This document shows positions 7,673 through 15,470 of a DNA stretch of 36,820 bases, in pieces; position 1 is the first letter of the stretch, and each line of letters opens with the position of its first letter. The translations under genes were made by a program, and so were the position numbers. The notes under the pieces are model-generated. The model was given only the letters and a program-made list of their open reading frames with translations, had not been told where the DNA came from and did no database searches. Source of the stretch: Thiothrix sp. UBA5583 (lineage in GTDB: Bacteria > Pseudomonadota > Gammaproteobacteria > Thiotrichales > Thiotrichaceae); assembly GCA_002425225.1 (NCBI GenBank), contig DILV01000041.1, positions 1-36,820 of the forward strand, written 5' to 3'.

Positions 7673-10600
7673 ATGAGTATTCATGTCGCTTTAAACCATT
7701 ACACCGGGTACAAATTTGACCGCCCGGTCAGCCTGTCACCACATGTGGTGCGGCTACGCCCGGCGGTGCATTCGCGCACCCCGATTCTGGCGTATTCTCT
7801 GAAGATCAAGCCGGAAAAGCATTACATCAACTGGCAGCAAGACCCGTTCGGTAACTGGCTGGCACGCTTGGTCTTCCCCGAAAAAACCACCGAATTCAGC
7901 GTGGAAGTCGATGTGGTCGCCGATATGGTGCGCATCAACCCGTTCGATTTCTTTTTGGAAGAGTATGCGCAGCAATACCCATTCAAATACGATGCAACCC
8001 TGCAAAAAGAGCTGGTTCCGTATCTGGAGGTGATGGAAGACGGCGAGTTGCTGCAAGAATGGCTGAAGGGTGTAGATTTCAAGCAGCCGAATACCGTGCT
8101 GTTTCTGGTGGCGATCAATAGCCGCTTGCAGGGGGATATTGGTTACAACATCCGCCTCGAACCGGGGGTGCAATCGTGTAAGGAAACCCTAACCAAGAAA
8201 ACCGGGTCATGCCGCGATTCGGCGTGGTTGCTGGTGCAGATTTTGCGGCACTTGGGGCTGGCAGCGCGGTTTGTGTCCGGTTATCTGGTGCAATTGACGG
8301 CGGATGAAAAAGCCTTGGATGGCCCTAGCGGCCCGGAAGCCGATTTCACCGACTTGCACGCTTGGACAGAAGTGTACCTGCCGGGTGCAGGTTGGGTGGG
8401 GCTTGATCCGACTTCCGGTTTGTTTGCGGGCGAAGGGCATATCCCGTTGGCGTGTACCCCGTCACCCAGCAGTGCCGCACCGATTGATGGTTTTACCGAC
8501 AAGTGCGAAGTCGAATTCGATTTCCACAACAAGGTGAGCCGCATCCTCGAAGACCCGCGTGTCACCAAGCCGTATTCGGATGAGCAATGGGCGGATGTGT
8601 TGGCACTGGGTAATCAGGTCGAAGCCGATTTGGTGCGTGGCGATGTGCGCCTGACGATGGGCGGCGAGCCGACGTTTGTGTCCATCGACGATATGGATGG
8701 CGCAGAATGGAACACGGCGGCGTTGGGCGAACACAAGCGCGAACGGGCGGGTGTGCTGTTACGGCGGATGCAGAAGGTATTTGCGCCGGGCAGTGTGTTG
8801 CAGTTTGGGCAGGGGAAATGGTATCCGGGTGAACCGTTCCCGCGTTGGGCCTTGGGTTGTTTCTGGCGACCGGATGGTTTGCCAGTGTGGAAAGACCAGA
8901 GTCTGGTGGCAGATGACCAGAAGGATTATGGCTACGGCGATACCCACGCCAGATTGTTTGCCGAAGCGGTTTGCACCAAGCTGGCATTGAACAAAAAGTA
9001 CCTCGTGCCGGGTTATGAAGACCGCTTGTATTATTTGTGGAAAGAGGCGAACCAGCCCGCGAATGTGGATTGGTTGACCCTGAGCCTGCGTGATAGCAAG
9101 CACCGCAATGATTTGGTGATGGCGTTACAGCGCGGTTTGGATGTGCCAACGGGTTACGCGCTGCCCTTGCGTTGGGATGATGCGGCGAAAAGCTGGGCGA
9201 GTGCGCAGTGGGAATTCCGCCGTCAGGAGATGTATTTGATCCCCGGCAATTCGCCTATGGGTTTCCGTTTGCCGCTGGATAGTTTGCCGTGGACGGCTGA
9301 GGATGAGCGCGAAGTCGAGGCACAGCCTTGCCCGTTGGCCGATCGCCCGCCGTTGGCGGATTTCCACGGCGAAGTGGAGCAGCGTTACAGCGCGTATGTC
9401 GCGCCGCTTGAGCCAACCTTGCAACACGCGGATGCGACCAAGGCGATGGTGAAGGAGTGGCGCGAAGTACCGCGTACCACCTTGTGTGTGCAGGCGCGGG
9501 AAGGGCGTTTGCATGTGTTCCTGCCGCCGTTGCATTTCCTAGAGCATTATCTGGATTTGGTGGCAACCATTGAAACCACTGCCGCTGAATTGCAGATGCC
9601 GATTTTGCTGGAAGGTTACGAGCCGCCGTCTGATCCGCGTTTGAAGTCGTTTAAGGTCACGCCTGATCCAGGTGTTATCGAGGTGAATATTCATCCAGCG
9701 AAGACGTGGGTTGAGTTGGTTCACAATACCGAAGTGCTGTACGAAGAGGCGCGGTTGTCGCGGCTGGGTGCGGAAAAATTCATGCTGGATGGGCGGCATA
9801 CCGGCACGGGTGGCGGCAATCACGTCACGCTGGGTGGGGCTACGCCGAGTGATAGCCCGTTCTTGCGCCAGCCGGATGTGTTACGCAGTTTGTTGACGTT
9901 CTGGCAGCACCATCCGGGGCTTTCGTACCTATTCTCTGGCATGTTTATTGGCCCGACCAGTCAGGCTCCACGGGTGGATGAGGCACGCGATGAGAGTTTG
10001 TATGAGTTGGAAATTGCCTTCCAGCAAATGCCGCAGGGTCACAACGACCAGCCGTGGTTGGTTGACCGTTTGTTGCGTAACTTACTGATCGACATTACCG
10101 GCAATACGCATCGGGCAGAGTTCTGCATCGACAAGCTGTATTCGCCGGATTCTTTCAGTGGGCGTCAGGGTTTGCTGGAATTCCGGGGCTTTGAAATGCC
10201 GCCCCATGCGCGGATGTCATTGGTACAGATGTTGCTAATCCGTACCCTGATGGTGCGTTTCTGGAATACGCCGTATGCGCATCGCTTGGTGCGTTGGGGT
10301 ACGGCATTGCACGACCGTTTCATGCTGCCGCATTACGTGTGGGAAGACATGAAGGATGTGTGCGCGGACTTGCAGGCGGCGGGGTATCCGTTCCAGTTGG
10401 AGTGGCTTGCGCCGTTCCACGAGTTCCGTTTCCCGGTGTATGGGCGGGTGCAGTATTGCGGTATTGAGCTGGAATTGCGGGCGGCGTTAGAACCGTGGAA
10501 TGTGTTGGGCGAGGAATTGAGCAGCCAGGGCACGGCGCGGTTTGTGGATTCGTCGCTGGAACGGGTGCAGGTGAAAATCAATGGTCTGACCGATTCGCGC

Positions 10601-11032
10601 TATGTGGTGGCGTGTAATGGGCGGCGTGTGCCGATGAAGGCGACCGGTGTGCAGGGTGAGTATGTGGCGGGGGTGCGGTTCCGCGCCTGGCAGCCGCCTT
10701 CCGCGTTGCATCCGACGATTGGGATTCATGCGCCGCTGGTGTTTGACATTATTGATACCTGGAATGGGCGTTCGGTGGGTGGTTGCACTTACCATGTGTC
10801 GCATCCGGGTGGGCGCAATTCCGAGATCTTCCCGGTGAATGCGTATGAGGCGGAAAGTCGGCGCTTCTCGCGTTTCCGTGAGGAACATACACCGGGTGTG
10901 ATTGAGCCGAAGTTCTTGTCGGAAGCCACGCGGGCGTTCTATGAGCATGGGGCGAAGCCGCAGCCAATGAGTCCGCCGCTGGAAGAGGTGAATGCGGATT
11001 ATCCGTATACGCTGGATTTACGGCGTTCGTAA
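7673..11032 (+). CDS. Transglutaminase-like protein with DUF2126
   Basis: A 1119-aa fusion, the usual length for this family. Residues 1 to about 90 form the bacterial transglutaminase N-terminal beta domain. The papain-like core follows with a complete triad: Cys180 (GSCRDSAWLL), His229 (DLHAWTEVY) and Asp245 (GLDPTSG). From about residue 290 to the end is DUF2126, including GGEPTFVSIDDMDG and, further on, RHTGTGGGNHVTLGG. Transglutaminase folds either hydrolyse or transfer amides; with the ATP-grasp partner the system may build and remove an amide-linked modification. There is no signal peptide. The start is 10 nt after the alpha-E stop, preceded by AAGGATAAGGGC. The gene appears GC-rich and has several long shadow frames. 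Confidence 0.93.
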   Translation: MSIHVALNHYTGYKFDRPVSLSPHVVRLRPAVHSRTPILAYSLKIKPEKHYINWQQDPFGNWLARLVFPEKTTEFSVEVDVVADMVRINPFDFFLEEYAQQYPFKYDATLQKELVPYLEVMEDGELLQEWLKGVDFKQPNTVLFLVAINSRLQGDIGYNIRLEPGVQSCKETLTKKTGSCRDSAWLLVQILRHLGLAARFVSGYLVQLTADEKALDGPSGPEADFTDLHAWTEVYLPGAGWVGLDPTSGLFAGEGHIPLACTPSPSSAAPIDGFTDKCEVEFDFHNKVSRILEDPRVTKPYSDEQWADVLALGNQVEADLVRGDVRLTMGGEPTFVSIDDMDGAEWNTAALGEHKRERAGVLLRRMQKVFAPGSVLQFGQGKWYPGEPFPRWALGCFWRPDGLPVWKDQSLVADDQKDYGYGDTHARLFAEAVCTKLALNKKYLVPGYEDRLYYLWKEANQPANVDWLTLSLRDSKHRNDLVMALQRGLDVPTGYALPLRWDDAAKSWASAQWEFRRQEMYLIPGNSPMGFRLPLDSLPWTAEDEREVEAQPCPLADRPPLADFHGEVEQRYSAYVAPLEPTLQHADATKAMVKEWREVPRTTLCVQAREGRLHVFLPPLHFLEHYLDLVATIETTAAELQMPILLEGYEPPSDPRLKSFKVTPDPGVIEVNIHPAKTWVELVHNTEVLYEEARLSRLGAEKFMLDGRHTGTGGGNHVTLGGATPSDSPFLRQPDVLRSLLTFWQHHPGLSYLFSGMFIGPTSQAPRVDEARDESLYELEIAFQQMPQGHNDQPWLVDRLLRNLLIDITGNTHRAEFCIDKLYSPDSFSGRQGLLEFRGFEMPPHARMSLVQMLLIRTLMVRFWNTPYAHRLVRWGTALHDRFMLPHYVWEDMKDVCADLQAAGYPFQLEWLAPFHEFRFPVYGRVQYCGIELELRAALEPWNVLGEELSSQGTARFVDSSLERVQVKINGLTDSRYVVACNGRRVPMKATGVQGEYVAGVRFRAWQPPSALHPTIGIHAPLVFDIIDTWNGRSVGGCTYHVSHPGGRNSEIFPVNAYEAESRRFSRFREEHTPGVIEPKFLSEATRAFYEHGAKPQPMSPPLEEVNADYPYTLDLRRS

Positions 11033-11039
11033 GAAAGAA

Positions 11040-11071
11040 ACCCCTCCTAACCTCCCCTTGTCAGGGGAGGG
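11040..11071. repeat. Dispersed GC-rich palindromic repeat, copy 1
   Basis: Begins ACCCCTCCTAACCTCCCC and contains the hairpin CCTCCCC (11051-11057) paired with GGGGAGG (11064-11070) over a 6-nt loop. A related element lies at 36756-36797 with the same C-rich lead-in and palindrome. It lies just after the transglutaminase stop and overlaps the 3' end of the minus-strand membrane protein gene, where it may also help end transcription. Similar extragenic palindromes are widespread in gammaproteobacteria. Confidence 0.65.
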
Positions 11072-11664
11072 ACAGGATTGTGCAACTGCCGATCATGCCA
11101 CCGACCCAACACCACCAGCGCAACCACAGCCCCCAGCAACGCCAGTGCCATATCGGATTGCGTATCCCACACATAGCCTTGCGTACCCAAAAACGCTTCA
11201 GCCGATTCGCCTGAAAATTCCGCGACCGCCCACTCAATCAACTCGTAGAGTGCACTGAATGCCAGACAGAAACTCACAATGAAGAAATTCATCCAGCCGC
11301 GCCCGTTAATGATGGCTTTGCGGATGATGATTTCGCGGGCAATCATCGCGGGCACGAAACCTTGCACAAAATGCCCCACTTTGTCGTAATTGTTGCGCTC
11401 AAAGCCGAACCATTCCTTGAACCAGTCAAACAGCGGCACTTCCGCGTAGGTGTAGTGCCCACCCACCATCAAAATGATGCAGTGGAACAGGATCAGCACG
11501 TACACCAGCGGCGTGAGAGGAAATGACCTGTAAGTAAACGCCAGCACCACGATCCCAAGCAGTGCAGGCGCAACCTCCAGAAACCATGTGAAGTAGTCTT
11601 TTGGGTGGATGCCTGACCAGAGGAGTACAGCAGCAAAAATAGCGAGCCAAAGTGTTTTTAACAT
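11047..11664 (-). CDS. DUF2238 (YjdF/VanZ-like) membrane protein
   Basis: A 205-aa inner-membrane protein of the DUF2238 family, whose E. coli member is YjdF. Family signatures are GGHYTYAEVPL (about 68-78), DKVGHFVQGFVPAMIARE (about 94-111), SALYELIEWAVAEFSGE (about 137-153) and FLGTQGYVWDTQSDMALAL (about 158-176). Five or six hydrophobic segments are visible, starting at residues 4-18. No function is established. The last residues (PPLTRGG) are encoded inside a dispersed palindromic repeat, so the natural C-terminus was probably changed by repeat insertion. It is convergent with the transglutaminase gene and divergent from yajD. The ribosome site is weak. Confidence 0.85.
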   Translation of the reverse strand: MLKTLWLAIFAAVLLWSGIHPKDYFTWFLEVAPALLGIVVLAFTYRSFPLTPLVYVLILFHCIILMVGGHYTYAEVPLFDWFKEWFGFERNNYDKVGHFVQGFVPAMIAREIIIRKAIINGRGWMNFFIVSFCLAFSALYELIEWAVAEFSGESAEAFLGTQGYVWDTQSDMALALLGAVVALVVLGRWHDRQLHNPVPPLTRGG

Positions 11665-11720
11665 GCGTTGCGGGTGTCCTGTTGGTTAGTCTGCGGGTGG
11701 ATCATAGCGCGGCGAGTGTC

Positions 11721-11735
11721 ACAACAAGTTGTTGT
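11721..11735. promoter_or_regulatory. Perfect 7-bp inverted repeat, possible operator
   Basis: ACAACAA (11721-11727), one G, then TTGTTGT (11729-11735). The one-base centre prevents an RNA hairpin, so a DNA-binding site is more likely. It lies in the 154-nt divergent region between the DUF2238 gene and yajD. The cognate regulator is unknown. Confidence 0.3.
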
Positions 11736-11818
11736 ATGGTCTTTTCACCCTGAGCCGACATACAATGCAGTCATCATTCATCATAGCCAACCAACAATCC
11801 ATTGCCAAAGGTGAACCG

Positions 11819-12169
11819 ATGAAACCTGAACATGAAGCCATCGTCATCAAAGCCCGCAAGAATGCGGAAGAGCGTGCCAAAGGCTACCGCGAACTGGCGC
11901 TGAAAATGTACCCATGGGTCTGTGGGCGTTGCGGGCGCGAATTCAACCACGCCAACCTGCGTGAACTGACCGTGCATCACCGCAATCACGACCATGACCA
12001 TAATCCGCCAGATGGCAGCAACTGGGAGTTGTTGTGCCTGTATTGCCACGACTATGAGCACCAGAAACTGCTGGAAGCCGCTTATGGCGGATCAGCCGGA
12101 ACGCAAGGGCTAGCAGCAGCTACCCATAATCCGTTCGCCGACCTGAAAGAAAAGTTGAAAAAGAAATAG
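11819..12169 (+). CDS. yajD: YajD-type HNH nuclease-like protein
   Basis: A 116-aa HNH-domain protein closely resembling E. coli YajD. A zinc-binding pair CGRCGREF (Cys35, Cys38) is followed by the family block NLRELTVHH, the HNH-type histidines in HHRNHDHDHNP, and DGSNWELLCLYCHDYEH with the second metal-binding pair. The C-terminus NPFADLKEKLKKK also matches YajD. The biochemical activity is not established; a nuclease role is inferred from the fold. The start at 11819 is chosen because AAAGGTG precedes it and YajD homology begins just after. An upstream in-frame extension to 11729 lacks both. It is monocistronic, divergent from the DUF2238 gene. Confidence 0.88.
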   Translation: MKPEHEAIVIKARKNAEERAKGYRELALKMYPWVCGRCGREFNHANLRELTVHHRNHDHDHNPPDGSNWELLCLYCHDYEHQKLLEAAYGGSAGTQGLAAATHNPFADLKEKLKKK

Positions 12170-12234
12170 TGTCTGACGCAGCAAGTGGTTTTCGGCTCAA
12201 TTAGCTCGTCCATCCTGCCTGATGGTTTGTGCCC

Positions 12235-12262
12235 TTTGCAGGGTGATTCGATGTGTTAAACT
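12235..12262 (+). promoter_or_regulatory. Possible panB promoter
   Basis: TTTGCA (12235-12240) and TAAACT (12257-12262) are spaced by 16 bp, about 35 nt before the panB start. Both hexamers deviate from consensus, so the call rests partly on position ahead of the panBCD operon. Confidence 0.3.
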
Positions 12263-12297
12263 GCAACGCAACATTTGCCAGCCCCGGAGCCAATGCC

Positions 12298-13110
12298 ATG
12301 AGCAGCACCAAACCCGTTTCCCGTGTGACCGTCACCACTTTGCGCAAAATGAAGCGCGAAGGGGAAAAAATTGTCATGCTGACAGCTTACGATGCCAGTT
12401 TCGGCAAGGTGCTGGATGCACAGGGTGTCGATGTGATTCTGGTCGGGGATTCCCTCGGCATGGTTATCCAGGGGCATGAAACCACCGTGCCCGTGACCGT
12501 GGATGACATGGCATACCATACTCGCGCGGTCAGCCGCGTCTGCCAACGGGCGCTGGTGATCGGTGATTTGCCTTTCATGAGTTATACCTCGCCGGATATG
12601 GCGCTACGCAACAGCGCCCGCCTGATGCAGGAAAGCGGCGCACACATGGTGAAACTGGAAGGCGGCGCACCTCAGGTAGCAACTGTTGCCCAGCTTGCCC
12701 ATCATGGCGTGCCAGTTTGCGCCCATCTTGGCTTGCAGCCACAATCCGTCTACAAGCTCGGCGGTTATCGGGTGCAAGGGCGTGATGAGGCTGTTGCCAG
12801 ACAGATGATTGCCGATGCCAAAGCCTTGCAGGAGGCAGGAGCCGACTTGCTGGTGCTGGAGTGTGTGCCGGTGACGCTGGCGGAACAGATTACCCAGGAG
12901 CTGGAAATCCCTACCATTGGTATTGGGGCAGGACGTGCCTGTGACGGGCAGGTATTGGTACTGCATGACATGCTGGGCGTTTCCCCGCGTGCACCAAAGT
13001 TTTCCAAAGACTTTATTGGCGCTGGCTCAACCATTCCACAGGCTGTGGCTGCTTATGTGCAGTCAGTCAAAGCCGGAACATTCCCTGAAGACCAGCACTG
13101 CTTCTTTTAA
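12298..13110 (+). CDS. panB: Ketopantoate hydroxymethyltransferase
   Basis: Transfers a hydroxymethyl group from methylene-tetrahydrofolate to 2-ketoisovalerate, the first committed step of pantothenate (coenzyme A precursor) synthesis. It is a 270-aa TIM barrel. Metal ligands are visible at Asp51 (ILVGDSLGM), Asp90 ([10 protein letters not shown]) and Glu121 (VKLEGG), each six residues later than in E. coli. The catalytic glutamate is in LLVLECVP, and IGIGAG follows. The start at 12298 has GGAG at 12286-12289; an upstream in-frame ATG at 12253 would add 15 residues of non-homologous sequence. It leads panB-panC-panD and uses the keto acid made by the ilv pathway. Confidence 0.96.
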   Translation: MSSTKPVSRVTVTTLRKMKREGEKIVMLTAYDASFGKVLDAQGVDVILVGDSLGMVIQGHETTVPVTVDDMAYHTRAVSRVCQRALVIGDLPFMSYTSPDMALRNSARLMQESGAHMVKLEGGAPQVATVAQLAHHGVPVCAHLGLQPQSVYKLGGYRVQGRDEAVARQMIADAKALQEAGADLLVLECVPVTLAEQITQELEIPTIGIGAGRACDGQVLVLHDMLGVSPRAPKFSKDFIGAGSTIPQAVAAYVQSVKAGTFPEDQHCFF

Positions 13111-13122
13111 AAAGGTCACATC

Positions 13123-13968
13123 ATGCTCATCGTCGAAGACATTCAAGCCCTGCGTGCCCAAATCAAAACCTGGCGCAGGGCAGGTGAAACCATTGCGTTT
13201 GTACCTACTATGGGCAACCTGCATGACGGGCATGTGGCTCTGGTCAAGCGGGCGCAGGAGTTGGGCAGCAAGGTGGTGGCTTCCATCTTTGTCAATCCCA
13301 CCCAGTTTGATCGTAAGGAAGATCTCGCTGCTTATCCACGCACGCTGACAGAAGATTGCCAGCACTTGCAAGCGGTTGGCACTGACATGGTGTTCACCCC
13401 AACGCCTACACTCATGTATCCCGGTGGAGGGCTGGCGACCAGGGTGGAAGTGCCCGGTATCAGTCAGTTGTTGGAGGGTGCTTCGCGTCCCGGTCACTTT
13501 ACTGGTGTATCTACGGTGGTTTGCAAGCTGTTCAATCTGGTGCAGCCGGATGTGGCTGTATTCGGCGAGAAGGATTTCCAGCAGTTGATGTTGATTCGGC
13601 AAATGGTGCGTGATCTGGATATGGATATTGAAATTGTGGGATTACCTACAGTGCGCGAAGCGGATGGTTTGGCGATGAGTTCCCGCAACGGCTACCTGAC
13701 GGTGGAAGAGCGGAAAATTGCTCCAGCTTTCAACAGGATTTTACGGGAAGTGGTTGACGCGCTGCACAAAGGCAGGCAGGATTACCCCCCGTTGCAGGCA
13801 GAAGCCATGAAGTCACTGGAATTACAGGGATTTCGCCCCGATTATGTGGAAATCCGCCGGGTATCGGATTTGCTGCCGCCAGAGGACGGGAAGGAAGCAT
13901 TGGTTGTGTTAGGGTCTGCCTGGTTGGGCAAGGCTCGACTCATCGACAATATTCCCCTGAAGGATTGA
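13123..13968 (+). CDS. panC: Pantothenate synthetase
   Basis: Joins pantoate and beta-alanine with ATP through a pantoyl-adenylate intermediate. It has 281 aa, normal for the family. The nucleotidyltransferase HIGH-type motif is PTMGNLHDGH (28-37, with His34 and His37). VFGEKDFQQL and the KMSKS-like region ADGLAMSSRNGYL follow. The C-terminal lid domain covers about 180-281. It lies 12 nt after panB with an AAAGG ribosome site and shares its transcript. The beta-alanine is supplied by the PanD gene 72 nt downstream. Confidence 0.97.
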   Translation: MLIVEDIQALRAQIKTWRRAGETIAFVPTMGNLHDGHVALVKRAQELGSKVVASIFVNPTQFDRKEDLAAYPRTLTEDCQHLQAVGTDMVFTPTPTLMYPGGGLATRVEVPGISQLLEGASRPGHFTGVSTVVCKLFNLVQPDVAVFGEKDFQQLMLIRQMVRDLDMDIEIVGLPTVREADGLAMSSRNGYLTVEERKIAPAFNRILREVVDALHKGRQDYPPLQAEAMKSLELQGFRPDYVEIRRVSDLLPPEDGKEALVVLGSAWLGKARLIDNIPLKD

Positions 13969-14040
13969 AAATTTTAACAGAAACATCATAATGCCATTGC
14001 TCTGCAAAATACTTCAGAGAGCTATTAAGGAGGAACCATC

Positions 14041-14421
14041 ATGGAGCTGACACTGCTCAAATCCAAACTGCACCGTGTTACAGTCACTCATGCTGAGTTG
14101 GACTATGAAGGTTCTTGCGCAATTGATGACAATTTTTTGCGCATCGGCAATATCCGCGAGTATGAGCAACTGCATATCTATAACATCACCAACGGTGAGC
14201 GTTTTTCAACATATGCTATTCGCGCGGAAGCTGGTAGTGGTGTAATTTCAATCAATGGTGCGGCTGCCCACAAGGCCAAAACAGGTGATTTGCTCATTAT
14301 TTGCACTTATGCCAATTTTAGCGAAGCGGAAGCCAACCTGCACAAGCCGGAGTTGGTGTATTTTGATCGGCAAAACCGGGTGACGCATACTTCCAGACAG
14401 ATTGCTGTGCAGGCTGCCTGA
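14041..14421 (+). CDS. panD: Aspartate 1-decarboxylase precursor
   Basis: Pyruvoyl-dependent enzyme that makes beta-alanine from aspartate for pantothenate synthesis. The 126-aa proenzyme self-cleaves between Gly24 and Ser25 in the motif YEGS, the serine becoming the pyruvoyl group. Downstream [24 protein letters not shown] is the conserved core, with NGAAAH essential for the active site. A perfect AAGGAGG ribosome site at 14027-14033 lies 7 nt before the start, the strongest in this operon. It is last in panBCD. A PanM-type maturation factor, which some enterobacteria need, is not seen nearby. Confidence 0.97.
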   Translation: MELTLLKSKLHRVTVTHAELDYEGSCAIDDNFLRIGNIREYEQLHIYNITNGERFSTYAIRAEAGSGVISINGAAAHKAKTGDLLIICTYANFSEAEANLHKPELVYFDRQNRVTHTSRQIAVQAA

Positions 14422-14889
14422 GGAAGGTGGATGTCGACGAGTGGTATTTGTTTATCATGAATGCCACTTGAATGCGGCAATAAGGAAGTGTTATAAAGAC
14501 GCTTGAAGGAAAACCGTGTGAGTTCGAGCTGTTGTTATTGTTATCGCTCGATACCCACCGGTAATAGGTCGCTTATTTTTATTATTCTCACTTGCCAGGG
14601 TCTGCTCACCCTAGAATTGTCAACCCCTTAACAATTCGTGGCTCGTGGTTATCCTGTAATGGAACCGGTTTGCTATCACAGATAGTCAAGCCGGAGTGCT
14701 TTCCCATTCAGTTCCATCTGTATCCATACTTGTTGTTATTGGTGTATGCCCCTATCCATGTGGGCTATCTTACGGGTTTGTGCTTAATCAATACTTAATT
14801 AATAGAATTTATTTTAATGTCTATTTGATTGATTTTTCAGGCTTATTGCTTCATGTTTTGTTCAGTTTCAGCCTAATTCCCGGCTGCGG
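14422..14889. other. AT-rich gene-free region with hairpins
   Basis: A 468-nt stretch between the convergent ends of panD and the Sel1-repeat gene, so it needs no promoter for either neighbour. It is visibly richer in A and T than its surroundings, especially 14780-14850. Secondary structure includes a 9-bp stem with one G-T pair at 14440-14468, a GAATTGT/ACAATTC stem at 14614-14637 and a nested structure at 14659-14717. Frames of 65-68 codons have no ribosome site or recognisable sequence. None of the hairpins is a textbook terminator. Confidence 0.5.
14659..14717. ncRNA. Candidate structured RNA element
   Basis: An inner hairpin pairs 14665-14677 with 14681-14694 over the loop ACA (one G-T pair, one bulged T). 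An outer helix, ATGGAAC (14659-14665) with GTTCCAT (14711-14717), encloses it. Such nesting is unusual for random sequence. No clear promoter or T-rich terminator is attached, so strand and transcription are unknown. It may instead be a remnant of a mobile palindromic element. Confidence 0.3.
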
Positions 14890-15333
14890 TTAGCCCAAAT
14901 CATCGAAGCCTGCCAGCTTGTAAAGACGTTTGGCTTCGGCTTCATCCTTGGGAACGCCGTGGCCTTGCTGATACATCATGGCTAATGTGGTAAGGGAACC
15001 TTGCAGCCCTTGTTCACCGGCCTTGCGGAACCATTTGACGGCTTCTTCCCCGTTTTGAGCAGCGCATTCGCCCTCCAGATACATAAAACCTAGGCCATGC
15101 TGGGCAAGGCCGTAGCCCTGTTCGGCAGAGGCTTTCATCAGCTTGTAGGCCATCAGCTCATTGCGGACGACACCGAGGCCATTCTGGTGCATGATGGCGC
15201 ACAAGTGCTGGGCAATCTTGTCGCCTTGGTCGGCAAAAGGGGACAGCATTTGCATGGCGCGTGAAAAGTGCTTGGCTTCAAATGCTGCCATGCCGCTGGC
15301 AAAATCCATTGATTCAGCATCGGATTGTGACAC
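14890..15333 (-). CDS. Sel1-like (TPR-type) repeat protein
   Basis: A 147-aa protein built of Sel1-like helical repeats. Three units are visible, each with the AxxxLGxxYxxGxGVxxDxxxAxxxYxxAAxxG pattern in looser form: around AQHLCAIMHQNGLGVVRN, AQHGLGFMYLEGECAAQN and SLTTLAMMYQQGHGVPKD. Such repeats mediate protein-protein contacts; the partner is unknown. The start is GTG at 15333, chosen because AAGGAG stands 6-7 nt upstream; the frame remains open for 86 further codons with no family similarity. There is no signal peptide, so it is probably cytoplasmic. It is divergent from the TrpD-like gene. Confidence 0.8.
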   Translation of the reverse strand: MSQSDAESMDFASGMAAFEAKHFSRAMQMLSPFADQGDKIAQHLCAIMHQNGLGVVRNELMAYKLMKASAEQGYGLAQHGLGFMYLEGECAAQNGEEAVKWFRKAGEQGLQGSLTTLAMMYQQGHGVPKDEAEAKRLYKLAGFDDLG

Positions 15334-15470
15334 GATAATCTCCTTGAACGTAAAATCAGTCCCAATCTTAGCGCATCCGGGGTCATTTCCTGAAATAGCC
15401 CGCCCGGATGTCAGTGTTACCCCCATAGGGATATTCAGTATCAGGGGGGGGATTCTTAAACTTTCGCGAC

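Noticed and set aside
10992-11258. 88-codon plus-strand frame running out of the transglutaminase gene
   Set aside because: It spans the palindromic repeat and the antisense of the DUF2238 gene, and its proline-rich sequence has no domain.
14592-14893. Two overlapping frames of 65-68 codons in the AT-rich island
   Set aside because: No ribosome binding site and low-complexity hydrophobic sequence; best explained by base composition.
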